DNA of 39,494 nt from an uncultured Bacteroidales bacterium. GTDB lineage: Bacteria > Bacteroidota > Bacteroidia > Bacteroidales > Bacteroidaceae. The stretch is from contig CADBQP010000010.1 in NCBI GenBank assembly GCA_902796835.1, positions 1 through 39,494 on the forward strand, read 5' to 3'. The stretch's first letter is position 1, and each line of letters opens with the position of its first letter. The translations under genes and the position numbers were made by a program. Under the pieces are notes generated by a model that did not search any database, had not been told where the DNA came from, and was given only the letters and a program-made list of their open reading frames with translations. Below, piece by piece: positions 1 to 8,624 of this stretch.

Positions 1-375
1 GAGGGCGTCAACTACACGATGGGCCGTGAGGAGAGCATCCTGCGCACCGACGAACTCATCATCAAGAACCTGAAGACCAACAAGGTGAAGCAGATAGCCC
101 AGGAGATTGGCAAGGTGCCTGTGCTTTCGTTCGGCAACAGCGGCGGCGACGCAGCCATGCACAACTATGCGCTCAGTAACCCGAAGTATAAGTCGGCAGC
201 CTTCATGCTCATTGCCGATGACGACCAGCGCGACCATGCCAACCGCGAAAAAGCCCTCACGCTGGGACAGCAGTGGCGCGAGGCCGGCTACCACGTCATC
301 TCCATGCGCGATGACTTCAAGACCATCTACGGCGAGGGTGTCACGAAAACCGACTTTACCTTCCCGTCGAAATAA
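1..375 (+). CDS. HAD-family phosphatase, C-terminal part (5' end outside window)
   Basis: The frame is open from base 1 and ends at TAA 373-375, so the gene begins upstream of the window; the internal ATG at 19 is not taken as the start. The visible 124 residues contain FGNSGGDAAM, which matches the last acidic motif of haloacid-dehalogenase phosphatases (GDxxxD type, Mg2+ binding), followed by an IADDDQRDHANR segment and a short C-terminal helix/strand region. This is typical of the C-terminal third of secreted or cytoplasmic HAD phosphatases of the phosphoserine-phosphatase-like group in Bacteroidales. The nucleophile motif DxDxT and any signal peptide lie outside the window, so substrate and location cannot be stated. 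Confidence 0.75.
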   Translation, partial: EGVNYTMGREESILRTDELIIKNLKTNKVKQIAQEIGKVPVLSFGNSGGDAAMHNYALSNPKYKSAAFMLIADDDQRDHANREKALTLGQQWREAGYHVISMRDDFKTIYGEGVTKTDFTFPSK

Positions 376-528
376 GACTCCTCACCGAGTGGCAGGCAGG
401 GCGCACCGCCAGTGCCGAGGCAGTGGAGGCTTTCGGTGGTATCGACAAATGCTTATCAGTGTTTTCCCCATTTGAAGTAAATGGTGGATTTAAGAACGTG
501 CAGTTCAAGTTCAAAAGATGACCTGGCA
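376..528. other. Short spacer with a coding-like but startless frame
   Basis: The spacer between the HAD gene and the convergent argR-like gene has no clear terminator. In frame 3, bases 372-521 are stop-free and translate to a protein-like string (LLTEWQAGRTASAEAVEAF and onward) ending at TGA 519-521, but there is no ATG and the frame overlaps the end of the HAD gene. It may be a decayed gene remnant or chance. Confidence 0.3.
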
Positions 529-1005
529 TTATGCCAATTCCAAATGAGGTATTACCTTTCGTAGCTCATCGACAAACTGTTCTCGCGAGCACTTCTCACT
601 CATCACTGCCAAGATTGTGCTGTCCTGGGCCACGACGGCCAGGCAGTCCTTAATTTTGGATTCTTCGATATCGTTGGCCACAGCCTGAGCATATCCCCTA
701 CGAGTATGAAGCACTGCCAGCGTGCCCGAAAACGAGAGACTTACGGGGCCGACCCCACTGGCCGTGGGCCTTGTGCCGCCTTCCGTCTGGCGCTGGTAGA
801 GTGGATGAGAAGGCTGCACATAGCGAGGCCCATCAGACGTGATGATGCGAGTGGCGCCCAACCGGCGGAGGTCGTTTGAGAGCGTGGGCTGCGACACCTT
901 GAAGCCGTGGGCAGCCAGATGTTTCTGAATATCTTCTTGACTGCTCATAGCTACAGTGTCGAGCAGGTGACGCAGAGTAGCTAAACGGCTTAGCGTGTTT
1001 TTCAT
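529..1005 (-). CDS. argR: ArgR-family transcriptional regulator (divergent)
   Basis: A 158-residue protein of normal ArgR length. Residues 1-70 form the winged helix-turn-helix domain (recognition helix around SQPTLSNDLRRLG, 38-50) and 85-158 the hexamerisation/arginine-binding domain (SFSGTLAVLHTRRGYAQAVA, then a VVAQDSTI segment). The ATG at 1005 gives the canonical N-terminus; an ATG 33 bases upstream (1038) adds an unusual hydrophobic extension. Two family positions are altered: the usual SR of the recognition helix is SN (N44), and the arginine-binding GDDT motif is QDST (127-130), losing one aspartate. Classic ArgR represses arginine synthesis with L-arginine as co-repressor; here ligand and operator may differ. 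It lies 34 bp downstream of tamL on the same strand with no visible promoter between, so co-transcription is likely. Confidence 0.85.
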   Translation of the reverse strand: MKNTLSRLATLRHLLDTVAMSSQEDIQKHLAAHGFKVSQPTLSNDLRRLGATRIITSDGPRYVQPSHPLYQRQTEGGTRPTASGVGPVSLSFSGTLAVLHTRRGYAQAVANDIEESKIKDCLAVVAQDSTILAVMSEKCSREQFVDELRKVIPHLELA

Positions 1006-1039
1006 AATGTGTAGAATGTGAATATTATTCAATATCAAA

Positions 1040-3652
1040 TCAGAATGGATATCCTATGGCGAAATGGAATGCCAGACCTCGCCAAAACTTTGGAATGTTA
1101 TACCAACCCGACTTTCCCGTGTCGTAGGGGGCATGGAGCGGTACACCAAGGTCGAAACGAAACACGAGGAATTCCATGTCGTAGCGCAATCCCACTCCCG
1201 TATTGACAGCTATTTTTGCTAGGTTGGGAGCTGAAAACGTAGCATCGTGATATTTGTCGTAATGGCGAAGAAGCCACACGTTTCCTGCATCGACAAAAAG
1301 GGCTCCGTGGAGATTTCCAAAAAGATGTGCCCTCATCTCCGCATTCACTTCGAACTTTAGATCGCCCGTCTGATCTATGTATGAATATCGGCTCTCGGGA
1401 CTCTTATAGCCGCCTGGCCCCACACTGCGCACCGTGAAACCGCGCAGGCTGTTGGCACCTCCCACATAGAATTGCTCGGCATAGGGGGCTCTGAGGCTAT
1501 TACCATAGCTAAAGAGTGCTCCTGCAAAGGCACGCGTAGCAAGGGTGAGGCTTTTGCTGATGGGCACGGTATAATGTAGTTCGCCTGTAAGTTTAAGGAA
1601 CTGGGCAAATGGATTTCCGAAAAACGACTTATCTCGCTCATTGAACGAGCGTCCGAAGGCAGCATAGCCTAGCGACGCAAGGTTTCCGGCCTCTTTGATG
1701 CCAATTTGCAGCCAAACGGGGTTACGGTGTTGCCTTGACGACTGATAAGTGAGCGTATAGGCTATGGAAGGGATGAACTGGTCGCGCATGGAGGTTTCGA
1801 TCACGGGATTTTCGCGCATAATAGAATCGAAGGCATGCGTGGTGGTCAGCATTTTGTCGTAGTCGAGTTTCACCTCAATGCTGTGTGTCAGTGTGCGCCG
1901 ACGATACCATGAGTAGTTGGCCAGAGCAGCGATGCTCACCATTTGGAAGAAACTGGCCCTATTGCGCCAATCGGCCTCAAGAGAGAAGGTTGTGGTGGCC
2001 GGAAAGCGCAAATGGCGACTCGACACAAAAGGCAATACGAAACGTGGAAATTCGAACGAGAGGCTTGTGCCCAACTCGTAGGAATTGAGCAACGAATTAC
2101 CTCCAGAACTGCCACTGCCCGTTTGCCACTCGTAGGAGCCATAAATCTTGAACGAAACCTTTTCGCCGCCTCTGAAAGCATTGCGTTTGGCTAAGGCATA
2201 GGTGAGTCCAGGACCCACCTGCTGATTACTTTTGATGGTGGCGTTCATTTCGAGCGAACTGTCATAGAGCTTGTCCATCACGGCATTGAGATAGATGTCG
2301 AGTGTATCGGAGGAACTTATCGACGATGCGGTTTGCCCTGCAAGGGAGTCAGCCTTCTGGCGCGGTACATAATTGAGGTCGAACTGGCTGAAGATACCCA
2401 TCGAACTTAGTTTTTCGAGCGACAACTCCTCGAAACGCAGCCGATACATATCGCCATAGCGATGGAAGATGGCATGACGAAACATATAGGGACGCAATCC
2501 CAACTTTGCCCTTGCCCCTTCTTGTTTCAAGCGCTCCTGTCGGCGCAGTTGGCGAGCCTGACGCTCAGCCTTTGTCAACTTGGGCGGCTTCTGGCCTGGA
2601 GCCTGACGGTTAAGGCGTGGCAACGTGAAAGAATGAGCACCATTCAAATCGCGAAAGTTCACGTGGATATCGCCGATGCGCCATATCTTGTTGGCCTCGG
2701 GCGGCAAACCGTCGGCAGGCCGCACTTGCAATTGTACATAGTTTTTGCGCTGAAAGGTGTCGGCACGGAAAGTTGTATAGTTGGGCGAATAGAAATAGTG
2801 TCCGTTAGCACGCAGCAATTCGCTGATGCGGGTTTGCTCGCTCGAGAGGTTTACTACACTGAATGCGTCGTCGCGCTTGAGAAGTTTTTTATCCTCATAG
2901 CGACGCAGGATGCTGTCTGCGTGGGCAGTGAACCCCGTATATTCTATGGAATCGAGCCGGAAAACGGGACCTGTGGTGACGTGGTAAGCCATCTTTGCTT
3001 TCTTGGGGTCGCGCTGCGAGAGGATTTCGTAGTCCACCTTTCCATGAAAGTATCCATAGTTATGGAGTGTATTTTCAGCGACCTTTGAGCGCGTTTCTGG
3101 GCTTACATTCGAAATGAAAGTCGGCGTAGAAGCAAAGGCCTTGAACATCCATCGGCCAAATCGTGTGGAATCGTTCACAAAGCTATTGTATATCCACAAC
3201 CCTGGCTTAAAGGGTGAGCGCAAACTGCTCGACCCCATCAGCGAATAGTTGGGTGCGTAGGCCAAAACGGCATCGACCTCGGCCTTCGCCATTTCGAAGG
3301 CTTTTTTGTCGCGTTCCATCTTTTCTTCATAAAGTTTGCGCTCTGCCTTCGAGAGCGATTTGGGGTTCATCTCCTCTTCGGTGAATTCTGCCGCCTTGCC
3401 CTCAAGGGCAGCCCGGGCGGCCTTCACGGCATTCGACACGGCTGTAATGACACCTGTAGAGTCAGCCTTTCTCTGGCGAGCGGTTTCTTGCTTGTTCAGG
3501 TCTTCGTTATACGTTATTTCCTTAATACCTATATAGAGTTGCTCCCCATCGGGCAGGTTCGAGGTGGTGGAACACGCTGCGAACACCATGAGGGCACACA
3601 GCAGAAGGCCTCTTGCATCACTACACCCCTTGCGGCTATTTCTTTTCTTCAT
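1040..3652 (-). CDS. tamL: TamL: lipidated TamA/BamA-family outer-membrane protein
   Basis: An 870-residue protein beginning with a lipoprotein signal (FAAC, lipidation at Cys27), then periplasmic POTRA-like segments (about 130-450) and a C-terminal Omp85 beta-barrel (about 480-870). The barrel carries LRGFTVRSVGPGGY near residue 735, the loop-6 (V/L)RGF motif of the family, and ends in phenylalanine as outer-membrane barrels commonly do. A lipid-anchored TamA homologue paired with TamB is the known Bacteroidetes arrangement. Its start codon lies inside the end of tamB (17-bp overlap), suggesting translational coupling. Two charged insertions stand out: a Glu/Lys/Ala-rich stretch at about 50-125 and a very basic Lys/Arg/Gln helix at about 350-385 between POTRA-like segments. 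Role: insertion or assembly of outer-membrane or surface proteins, or lipid handling, with TamB. Confidence 0.9.
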   Translation of the reverse strand: MKKRNSRKGCSDARGLLLCALMVFAACSTTSNLPDGEQLYIGIKEITYNEDLNKQETARQRKADSTGVITAVSNAVKAARAALEGKAAEFTEEEMNPKSLSKAERKLYEEKMERDKKAFEMAKAEVDAVLAYAPNYSLMGSSSLRSPFKPGLWIYNSFVNDSTRFGRWMFKAFASTPTFISNVSPETRSKVAENTLHNYGYFHGKVDYEILSQRDPKKAKMAYHVTTGPVFRLDSIEYTGFTAHADSILRRYEDKKLLKRDDAFSVVNLSSEQTRISELLRANGHYFYSPNYTTFRADTFQRKNYVQLQVRPADGLPPEANKIWRIGDIHVNFRDLNGAHSFTLPRLNRQAPGQKPPKLTKAERQARQLRRQERLKQEGARAKLGLRPYMFRHAIFHRYGDMYRLRFEELSLEKLSSMGIFSQFDLNYVPRQKADSLAGQTASSISSSDTLDIYLNAVMDKLYDSSLEMNATIKSNQQVGPGLTYALAKRNAFRGGEKVSFKIYGSYEWQTGSGSSGGNSLLNSYELGTSLSFEFPRFVLPFVSSRHLRFPATTTFSLEADWRNRASFFQMVSIAALANYSWYRRRTLTHSIEVKLDYDKMLTTTHAFDSIMRENPVIETSMRDQFIPSIAYTLTYQSSRQHRNPVWLQIGIKEAGNLASLGYAAFGRSFNERDKSFFGNPFAQFLKLTGELHYTVPISKSLTLATRAFAGALFSYGNSLRAPYAEQFYVGGANSLRGFTVRSVGPGGYKSPESRYSYIDQTGDLKFEVNAEMRAHLFGNLHGALFVDAGNVWLLRHYDKYHDATFSAPNLAKIAVNTGVGLRYDMEFLVFRFDLGVPLHAPYDTGKSGWYNIPKFWRGLAFHFAIGYPF

Positions 3653-6600
3653 CTTTCTTACGCTTGAATATGCACAATACGCCCAAATTATTACTCTTTT
3701 TACGCATCACCAATCCTGCGCCGGCTTTGCTGAGCTGCCCTTCGAGGGGGTCTCTCACATCGCGCTGGTAGAAAACCTTAAGCTGCCGAGCGGCCGATTT
3801 ATCGAGCCGATACTCTAAGGATATGTTATCGATAAAACTTTCAGCACTGTTAGTGGCATCTTCTCCGGTACTTACCTTTCCACCTATCATTACGCTAACA
3901 CGGTCGCCCCAAAAGCGTTTGGCAAACTGGAAGGAATAGTCGGTGGTTGCGGTTCCCTTGCTTGACGTTCCACTTTCGACACCCAGGTTCACGTCGATGG
4001 TGCGCAGGGCGCCCTCTGCAATGTTTTGTATTTCATTCTGCAAGAAGGCATTGAGCGCATTGCTGGCTTTTAGGCCTGTACCATTGGCAGCAGCGTTGTC
4101 GCTAATGAACATTCCCGTTGCCAGCATGGCTACTGCTGTCTTACCGCGCTGAGCAGGCGTCATGGCGGCAAGCGTATTTTGCATGGCCAGGTCGGCGGGA
4201 GCTTCTATAGTAAACTCCAGGCCCATGTCTTCGAGGGTTTGAGTGATGGCCACACCCACATCGAAAGCTACACTGCGTGATTGTCCATCGTCCGTAACCG
4301 TGCTTTTCACGCGTTCCGTTGCTGCGATATTAAGAATGGGGTTCATCATGTTTCCGGTGAAGTCGATGTAACTCCCCTCATGTATTGTAAATGTTTTGAG
4401 CGGAATGACGGGAAGTTCATACTTCATTTTTCCTTTGTTCACGGTGAGCCTTCCCGTCAGTCGGGTGTCGCCATTGCGGGTTTGACGCATGGTAAGGTTT
4501 CCGCCGCCGCTGATATCCACATAGCTTCGCCCATCTTCGCTGAGCAGGCAGAGGAAATGAGCAGCATCGCTAATCGAGACACCGAGCGTGAGGTCCATCA
4601 TGCCGCTTTCTACCACCGCTTTCTCGGCCACCGAATCGTTGAAACTAACAAACTTCACGAGGTCGTCGAGCCTGCTGTCCACAGAAAGGGGCGAGTCTTT
4701 AAGCACATAGGTGGCATCGGTTTGGGGCAATACGTTGAGATTGCCTCGTATAAAGATGCCGCCAGCGGTGTTGCCCCTCAATGTGCCGTCAAAATCTGCG
4801 AACACTTTACCAAAGAGCATGCTTTCCTTATTCTGCTGGGCATTGATGAGTTCAAAGTCCTTTGCCGCCATTTTGAAATCGACACCGATTTTGTCGAGTT
4901 GTCGCATATCAACCTTACCATTGATGACGAGCGGATTCTGACCCGTGGAATACAAAGCATAGTCGGTAAATTCCATTTGATTATCCTGGATCTCCACCTG
5001 TTGCTCATCCATGCGGAAATTGAAGCCATAGACGTCGCTGTAGATGCGTGCATCGTTCATCCTGAGTTCTCCATTAATGTGCGGGGCACTTATCTTTCCG
5101 TCAACATTGAATCGTCCTTCGCCAATGCCGCTCAGCATCACATCGGTACCAGCCAGGAAACTGTTTATGAATGCTAAAGGGAAGTCGTGAAGAAAACCTG
5201 CTCCTTGGAATGTTTCGTCTTGATGATAGGTTCCCTCACAGGCCAACACCTCTTGTCCTTCGCTCGAAATGTAGCCGCTGGCATGTTGGTCGCCGTTTTC
5301 CTGCGGCAGATAGATGCCCTCCACGCCGATGTTGCCCAGCTTCATTCCCTGATAGGCAAAATCGTCAGCCTGGAGCGTGGCCATGGCACTAATCTGACCA
5401 TGTTTGTTTGAGAGGTGTACGTCTCCACCCAGGAAACCGCTGATCGAGGGGACGTAGGGAACGGTTGAAGCCAGTTCTCCCAGGTTTAAGTGACTCAGGC
5501 TCAACGTGAGGTCAGTCATGGAGTCGCTGGGCTCGCCATAGAGTTTCAGCCCTGTGCCGTCGTCGGCAAGCAGGTCGAGGTCGGCACTTAAATGGTTATC
5601 TTTACTGATGAACAAATAGTTGTCGCTGTTCACGCTGAAGTTGCGATAGGCTATAACAGGGTTTTCAGGATAAAGTTTTAAACGGATTCCGTGTTCGGCC
5701 ATTGAGGCCAAGGCACCCAAGCGCAGTCCCAGGTTTCCCTCTTTGTCCCTAAACTCGGTTTCCACTCCGGCACCGGCATCGTGGAGATATGACTTCACGT
5801 ATGCCTCAAAGCGGTTGGGGTTCTTAGGCTTATAGTTGTGCACCTTAGCCAACACTTGGAAGCCCGTGCTGTCGGTCACGATATTGGCATGGATGGTGTC
5901 GAGCATCAGGGCTCCCTTGTTCAGGTCGCTCACGTGAGCTGTGCCACTTATGCCGATGAGCGGATTGGTATCGATGTGCACATCGGCCCGCCGGAACGAC
6001 AAATCGTAGGTGGAGAGAAGTCGCATCAGCGGATTATTCTCGCCAGAGTGAAAGTCAAGACTCAGCACGGGCAGTTCGCACTTCAGCGCTTCCTCGTCGA
6101 TTTTTCCTCTTTCTATTTGTTTCCATGCTTCAGAAGCAAAGCCCGCCAATTGGCCAAAGGAATGGCCCACTTCGCCCTTCAAGCCCATATTCAACGCCAG
6201 GTCGCCCGATTGCACATGGGCAGTGGTTGTGTCAGGGGCAGTAGCAAAGTCGAAAGCAATGTCTTCTGTATTCAGGCCCAATGTGGGGGTTATGACATAG
6301 ATGTCGGAAAGATAGCCAGAGGCCCCAAAGCGCGTAAATTGACGATTGGCATGCACGTTGATGTCGCCCACAAGGCCCATCTGCATGGTGTCTGGCGTTT
6401 CCATAAGCCGCGCAATATCGAGCATGGGCAGATTTGCCTTTACGTGTGCATTGATGTGATTGCCCAAAGTGGCATTAATGGTACCATTTCCTTCAAGGAA
6501 CGAATTCTTGGCGCTGAAGGAGGCATGCAACTTTCCGCCCGAACTGCTGGCCTTGAGCGTAATGCCCGAAAGGTCATATTTATCGTAGAAGAATTTGGCC

Positions 6601-8276
6601 ACGTCGACTTCGGCCTGCAACTTCGATTTATCCGACAACACGTCGAAGTTCTGACCCTTTAGCTTCATTTTTCCGCTGAAGGGCTTCAATGGCATCTGAG
6701 GCAGCAGCGACGCCAACGGAAAGTTTGAGAGTTGCACATCGGCATCATAAGTTTCGCGCCAAAGGTCTGCGCCGCCCTTCACTTTGGCTTTCCCTGCCCC
6801 TATTTGAGCATTCAGGTCGGCTTCGTAGCGGCTTGCTTTGAAAGCCACGCTTCCGCCAGCCGAAAGACGCGAAGGTATGCGCACCGCTTGGCGCACGCCG
6901 GGTGGCAGAAGCTTATTGACGAAGCCTATATTCTGCCCCTCAAAGCGGAAATTGGCCTTTCCCTGGCGATAGTGTTCTGCTATGTTGCTGGCCACCACGT
7001 TTCCGTTCAGCCTGGCCACTCCTGGCATGTAGGCACGCAGGTCCTTTATGGTCAGATGCTGCATGCTCCCGGCCACATTGCCTTTGAGTATAAGGTTTTG
7101 CCGAGGCAGGGTCTTCAACACCTCATCGTCCACAAAGCCCTTGCCCAGCGTACGAATGTCTTGCCAGCCAATCTCCGTGTCAAGTTCGATGCTCATGCCT
7201 TCGGCCGGCGAGCCACCTTTGGCAAAGGCAGAGAAAGGAAGATTGATGCTTCCGTTAATAATAGAATATGGAGTACGCAAATTGAGCGCCGGCAGTTCCA
7301 CGCGGGTAGAGTCGTAATGCACTTTGCCCGACACGTCGTTCAGCGCAAATCCCGACCCCGTCTCCACTGCCGAGAGCTTCTTCACATCAACTGTCAAGAC
7401 TCCACGGCTGTCATACTTCAGGTCATTCGCCTCGGCCGAGAGTGCTTCTACACCAATATGGTCTGTGTCGAGCCCGCGCAGGGCCTCAAAGTTCTTGAAG
7501 GCGGCCAAGCCGTTTGCCTGAGGCAGATGGTCGGGCCGCTCGCGATTGCGCGCCTCGCCTTTATCGTATCGCAGGGCACTCTCCTCGAGTTTTATCTTTT
7601 TGACGGTGTAGAGGGGCTCACCCGTGTCGAAGTGTCCTCCCTCCACCCTTGCCTTTCCCAGATGGGCCATCACATGCAAGGTGTCGCCTGGCAGAGTCAC
7701 TTTCACTGTAGAGTTCTTCAGGTAGGCCTTCTCTACATCAATGAGCCACGGAGCAGACTGCGTGGTATCTTTCTTCGCCGTGTCGCAGAGCAAAACGGTG
7801 AGGTTGGCATCGCGCAATTCAGCATCGTTAACCATTACGCTATTTTTCTTCCAGTTAATTCCGCGCGTGCTGGCTTTCAGGCTGCCCACCACTCCTATCA
7901 CCTGAGTGTTCGACACCAAATCGCGCGTATTTATGCGCGCATCGGTCAGTTCCAATCCCTCCACATTAGCCTGTCCCTTCAGCAGAGGCCAAAACTCGAG
8001 GTCCGCCTTCAATGTTTTGGCCGATAACACCGAGTCGCCTCGTTGATTGGCCTCAATTCCGTGCACCTCGAGGTCGAGCGGAAACGATAGTCTCACGCGA
8101 TCTATCGAAAACGAGAGGCCCGTAGAGTCAGACATGGCTTCAGCCACCCTGTCGACCACATAATTCTGCACAGGGGGTATATATATGAGAATAGCCAACA
8201 GCAAGAAGAGCGCAATGGGCAGCAACACAATGAGCCCAAGCACCTTCATCCCGCGTTTCAGCATTTTTTTATTCAT
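3636..8276 (-). CDS. tamB: TamB: translocation and assembly module inner-membrane protein
   Basis: A 1546-residue protein with one N-terminal membrane anchor (about residues 8-33, VLGLIVLLPIALFLLLAILI), a very long region of repeated beta-strands expected to form the hydrophobic periplasmic groove, and a C-terminal TamB/DUF490 domain (about 1230-1510, with IDFTGNMMNPILNIAATER and FAKRFWGDRVSVMIGGKVS). The family spans the periplasm and works with TamA/TamL in outer-membrane protein assembly or phospholipid transport. It is the first gene of the tamB-tamL-argR-like run; its stop overlaps the tamL start by 17 bp. A -7 box on the minus strand at 8388-8395 places the transcript start about 105 nt upstream. 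No disruption is visible along the whole length. Confidence 0.93.
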   Translation of the reverse strand: MNKKMLKRGMKVLGLIVLLPIALFLLLAILIYIPPVQNYVVDRVAEAMSDSTGLSFSIDRVRLSFPLDLEVHGIEANQRGDSVLSAKTLKADLEFWPLLKGQANVEGLELTDARINTRDLVSNTQVIGVVGSLKASTRGINWKKNSVMVNDAELRDANLTVLLCDTAKKDTTQSAPWLIDVEKAYLKNSTVKVTLPGDTLHVMAHLGKARVEGGHFDTGEPLYTVKKIKLEESALRYDKGEARNRERPDHLPQANGLAAFKNFEALRGLDTDHIGVEALSAEANDLKYDSRGVLTVDVKKLSAVETGSGFALNDVSGKVHYDSTRVELPALNLRTPYSIINGSINLPFSAFAKGGSPAEGMSIELDTEIGWQDIRTLGKGFVDDEVLKTLPRQNLILKGNVAGSMQHLTIKDLRAYMPGVARLNGNVVASNIAEHYRQGKANFRFEGQNIGFVNKLLPPGVRQAVRIPSRLSAGGSVAFKASRYEADLNAQIGAGKAKVKGGADLWRETYDADVQLSNFPLASLLPQMPLKPFSGKMKLKGQNFDVLSDKSKLQAEVDVAKFFYDKYDLSGITLKASSSGGKLHASFSAKNSFLEGNGTINATLGNHINAHVKANLPMLDIARLMETPDTMQMGLVGDINVHANRQFTRFGASGYLSDIYVITPTLGLNTEDIAFDFATAPDTTTAHVQSGDLALNMGLKGEVGHSFGQLAGFASEAWKQIERGKIDEEALKCELPVLSLDFHSGENNPLMRLLSTYDLSFRRADVHIDTNPLIGISGTAHVSDLNKGALMLDTIHANIVTDSTGFQVLAKVHNYKPKNPNRFEAYVKSYLHDAGAGVETEFRDKEGNLGLRLGALASMAEHGIRLKLYPENPVIAYRNFSVNSDNYLFISKDNHLSADLDLLADDGTGLKLYGEPSDSMTDLTLSLSHLNLGELASTVPYVPSISGFLGGDVHLSNKHGQISAMATLQADDFAYQGMKLGNIGVEGIYLPQENGDQHASGYISSEGQEVLACEGTYHQDETFQGAGFLHDFPLAFINSFLAGTDVMLSGIGEGRFNVDGKISAPHINGELRMNDARIYSDVYGFNFRMDEQQVEIQDNQMEFTDYALYSTGQNPLVINGKVDMRQLDKIGVDFKMAAKDFELINAQQNKESMLFGKVFADFDGTLRGNTAGGIFIRGNLNVLPQTDATYVLKDSPLSVDSRLDDLVKFVSFNDSVAEKAVVESGMMDLTLGVSISDAAHFLCLLSEDGRSYVDISGGGNLTMRQTRNGDTRLTGRLTVNKGKMKYELPVIPLKTFTIHEGSYIDFTGNMMNPILNIAATERVKSTVTDDGQSRSVAFDVGVAITQTLEDMGLEFTIEAPADLAMQNTLAAMTPAQRGKTAVAMLATGMFISDNAAANGTGLKASNALNAFLQNEIQNIAEGALRTIDVNLGVESGTSSKGTATTDYSFQFAKRFWGDRVSVMIGGKVSTGEDATNSAESFIDNISLEYRLDKSAARQLKVFYQRDVRDPLEGQLSKAGAGLVMRKKSNNLGVLCIFKRKKDEEKK

Positions 8277-8387
8277 CTATGAAACGATTATTCTTTTAAT
8301 CCTAATAAGACACAGCATCCCATGGCAGACTGACGGCAATGGCTCGCTTCAGGATGCCGCCAAGTCCTTTTTCGTGGAAACTACCTG

Positions 8388-8395
8388 CAAACGTA
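8388..8395 (-). promoter_or_regulatory. Candidate tamB promoter (-7 box)
   Basis: The minus strand reads TACGTTTGCAGG, matching the Bacteroidetes -7 consensus TAnnTTTG with the extra C seen at other promoters here. It is about 110 bp from the tamB start. No clear -33 TTG is visible. Confidence 0.5.
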
Positions 8396-8488
8396 ATAAA
8401 AAATAGTAGAACAGCATATTTTTTATGCCACAAATACCTTCGAAGGGGAAAATAGCAAAAAAGAAGTCAATAAAAAACCAAAAAAATG

Positions 8489-8516
8489 TTGTAATTATAA
8501 ATTTTAATTATCTTTG
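8489..8516 (+). promoter_or_regulatory. ompA-family gene promoter (-33 TTG, -7 TATCTTTG)
   Basis: TTG at 8489-8491 and TATCTTTG at 8509-8516 (followed by CACC) fit the Bacteroidetes sigma-ABfr promoter with a 17-nt gap. The surroundings are A/T-rich. It predicts a leader of about 100 nt containing a small gcactt/aagtgc hairpin at 8529-8555. This and the tamB promoter account for the 348-bp gap between the two genes. Confidence 0.75.
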
Positions 8517-8624
8517 CACCCGAAATGTGCACTTTGCCTTAATTGCACTAAGTGCCGAACGAAAGTAAACTGAAAGAGAAATTCAACTTTAATACAAACA
8601 ACTCTATTCATTTCAAAAAACAAC

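Noticed and set aside
6732-8027. 431-codon open frame antisense to tamB (with another at 4281-5177)
   Set aside because: It lies wholly opposite a well-supported TamB frame, has no promoter box, and its translation shows no domain or signal. GC-rich codon use on the sense strand explains the lack of stops.
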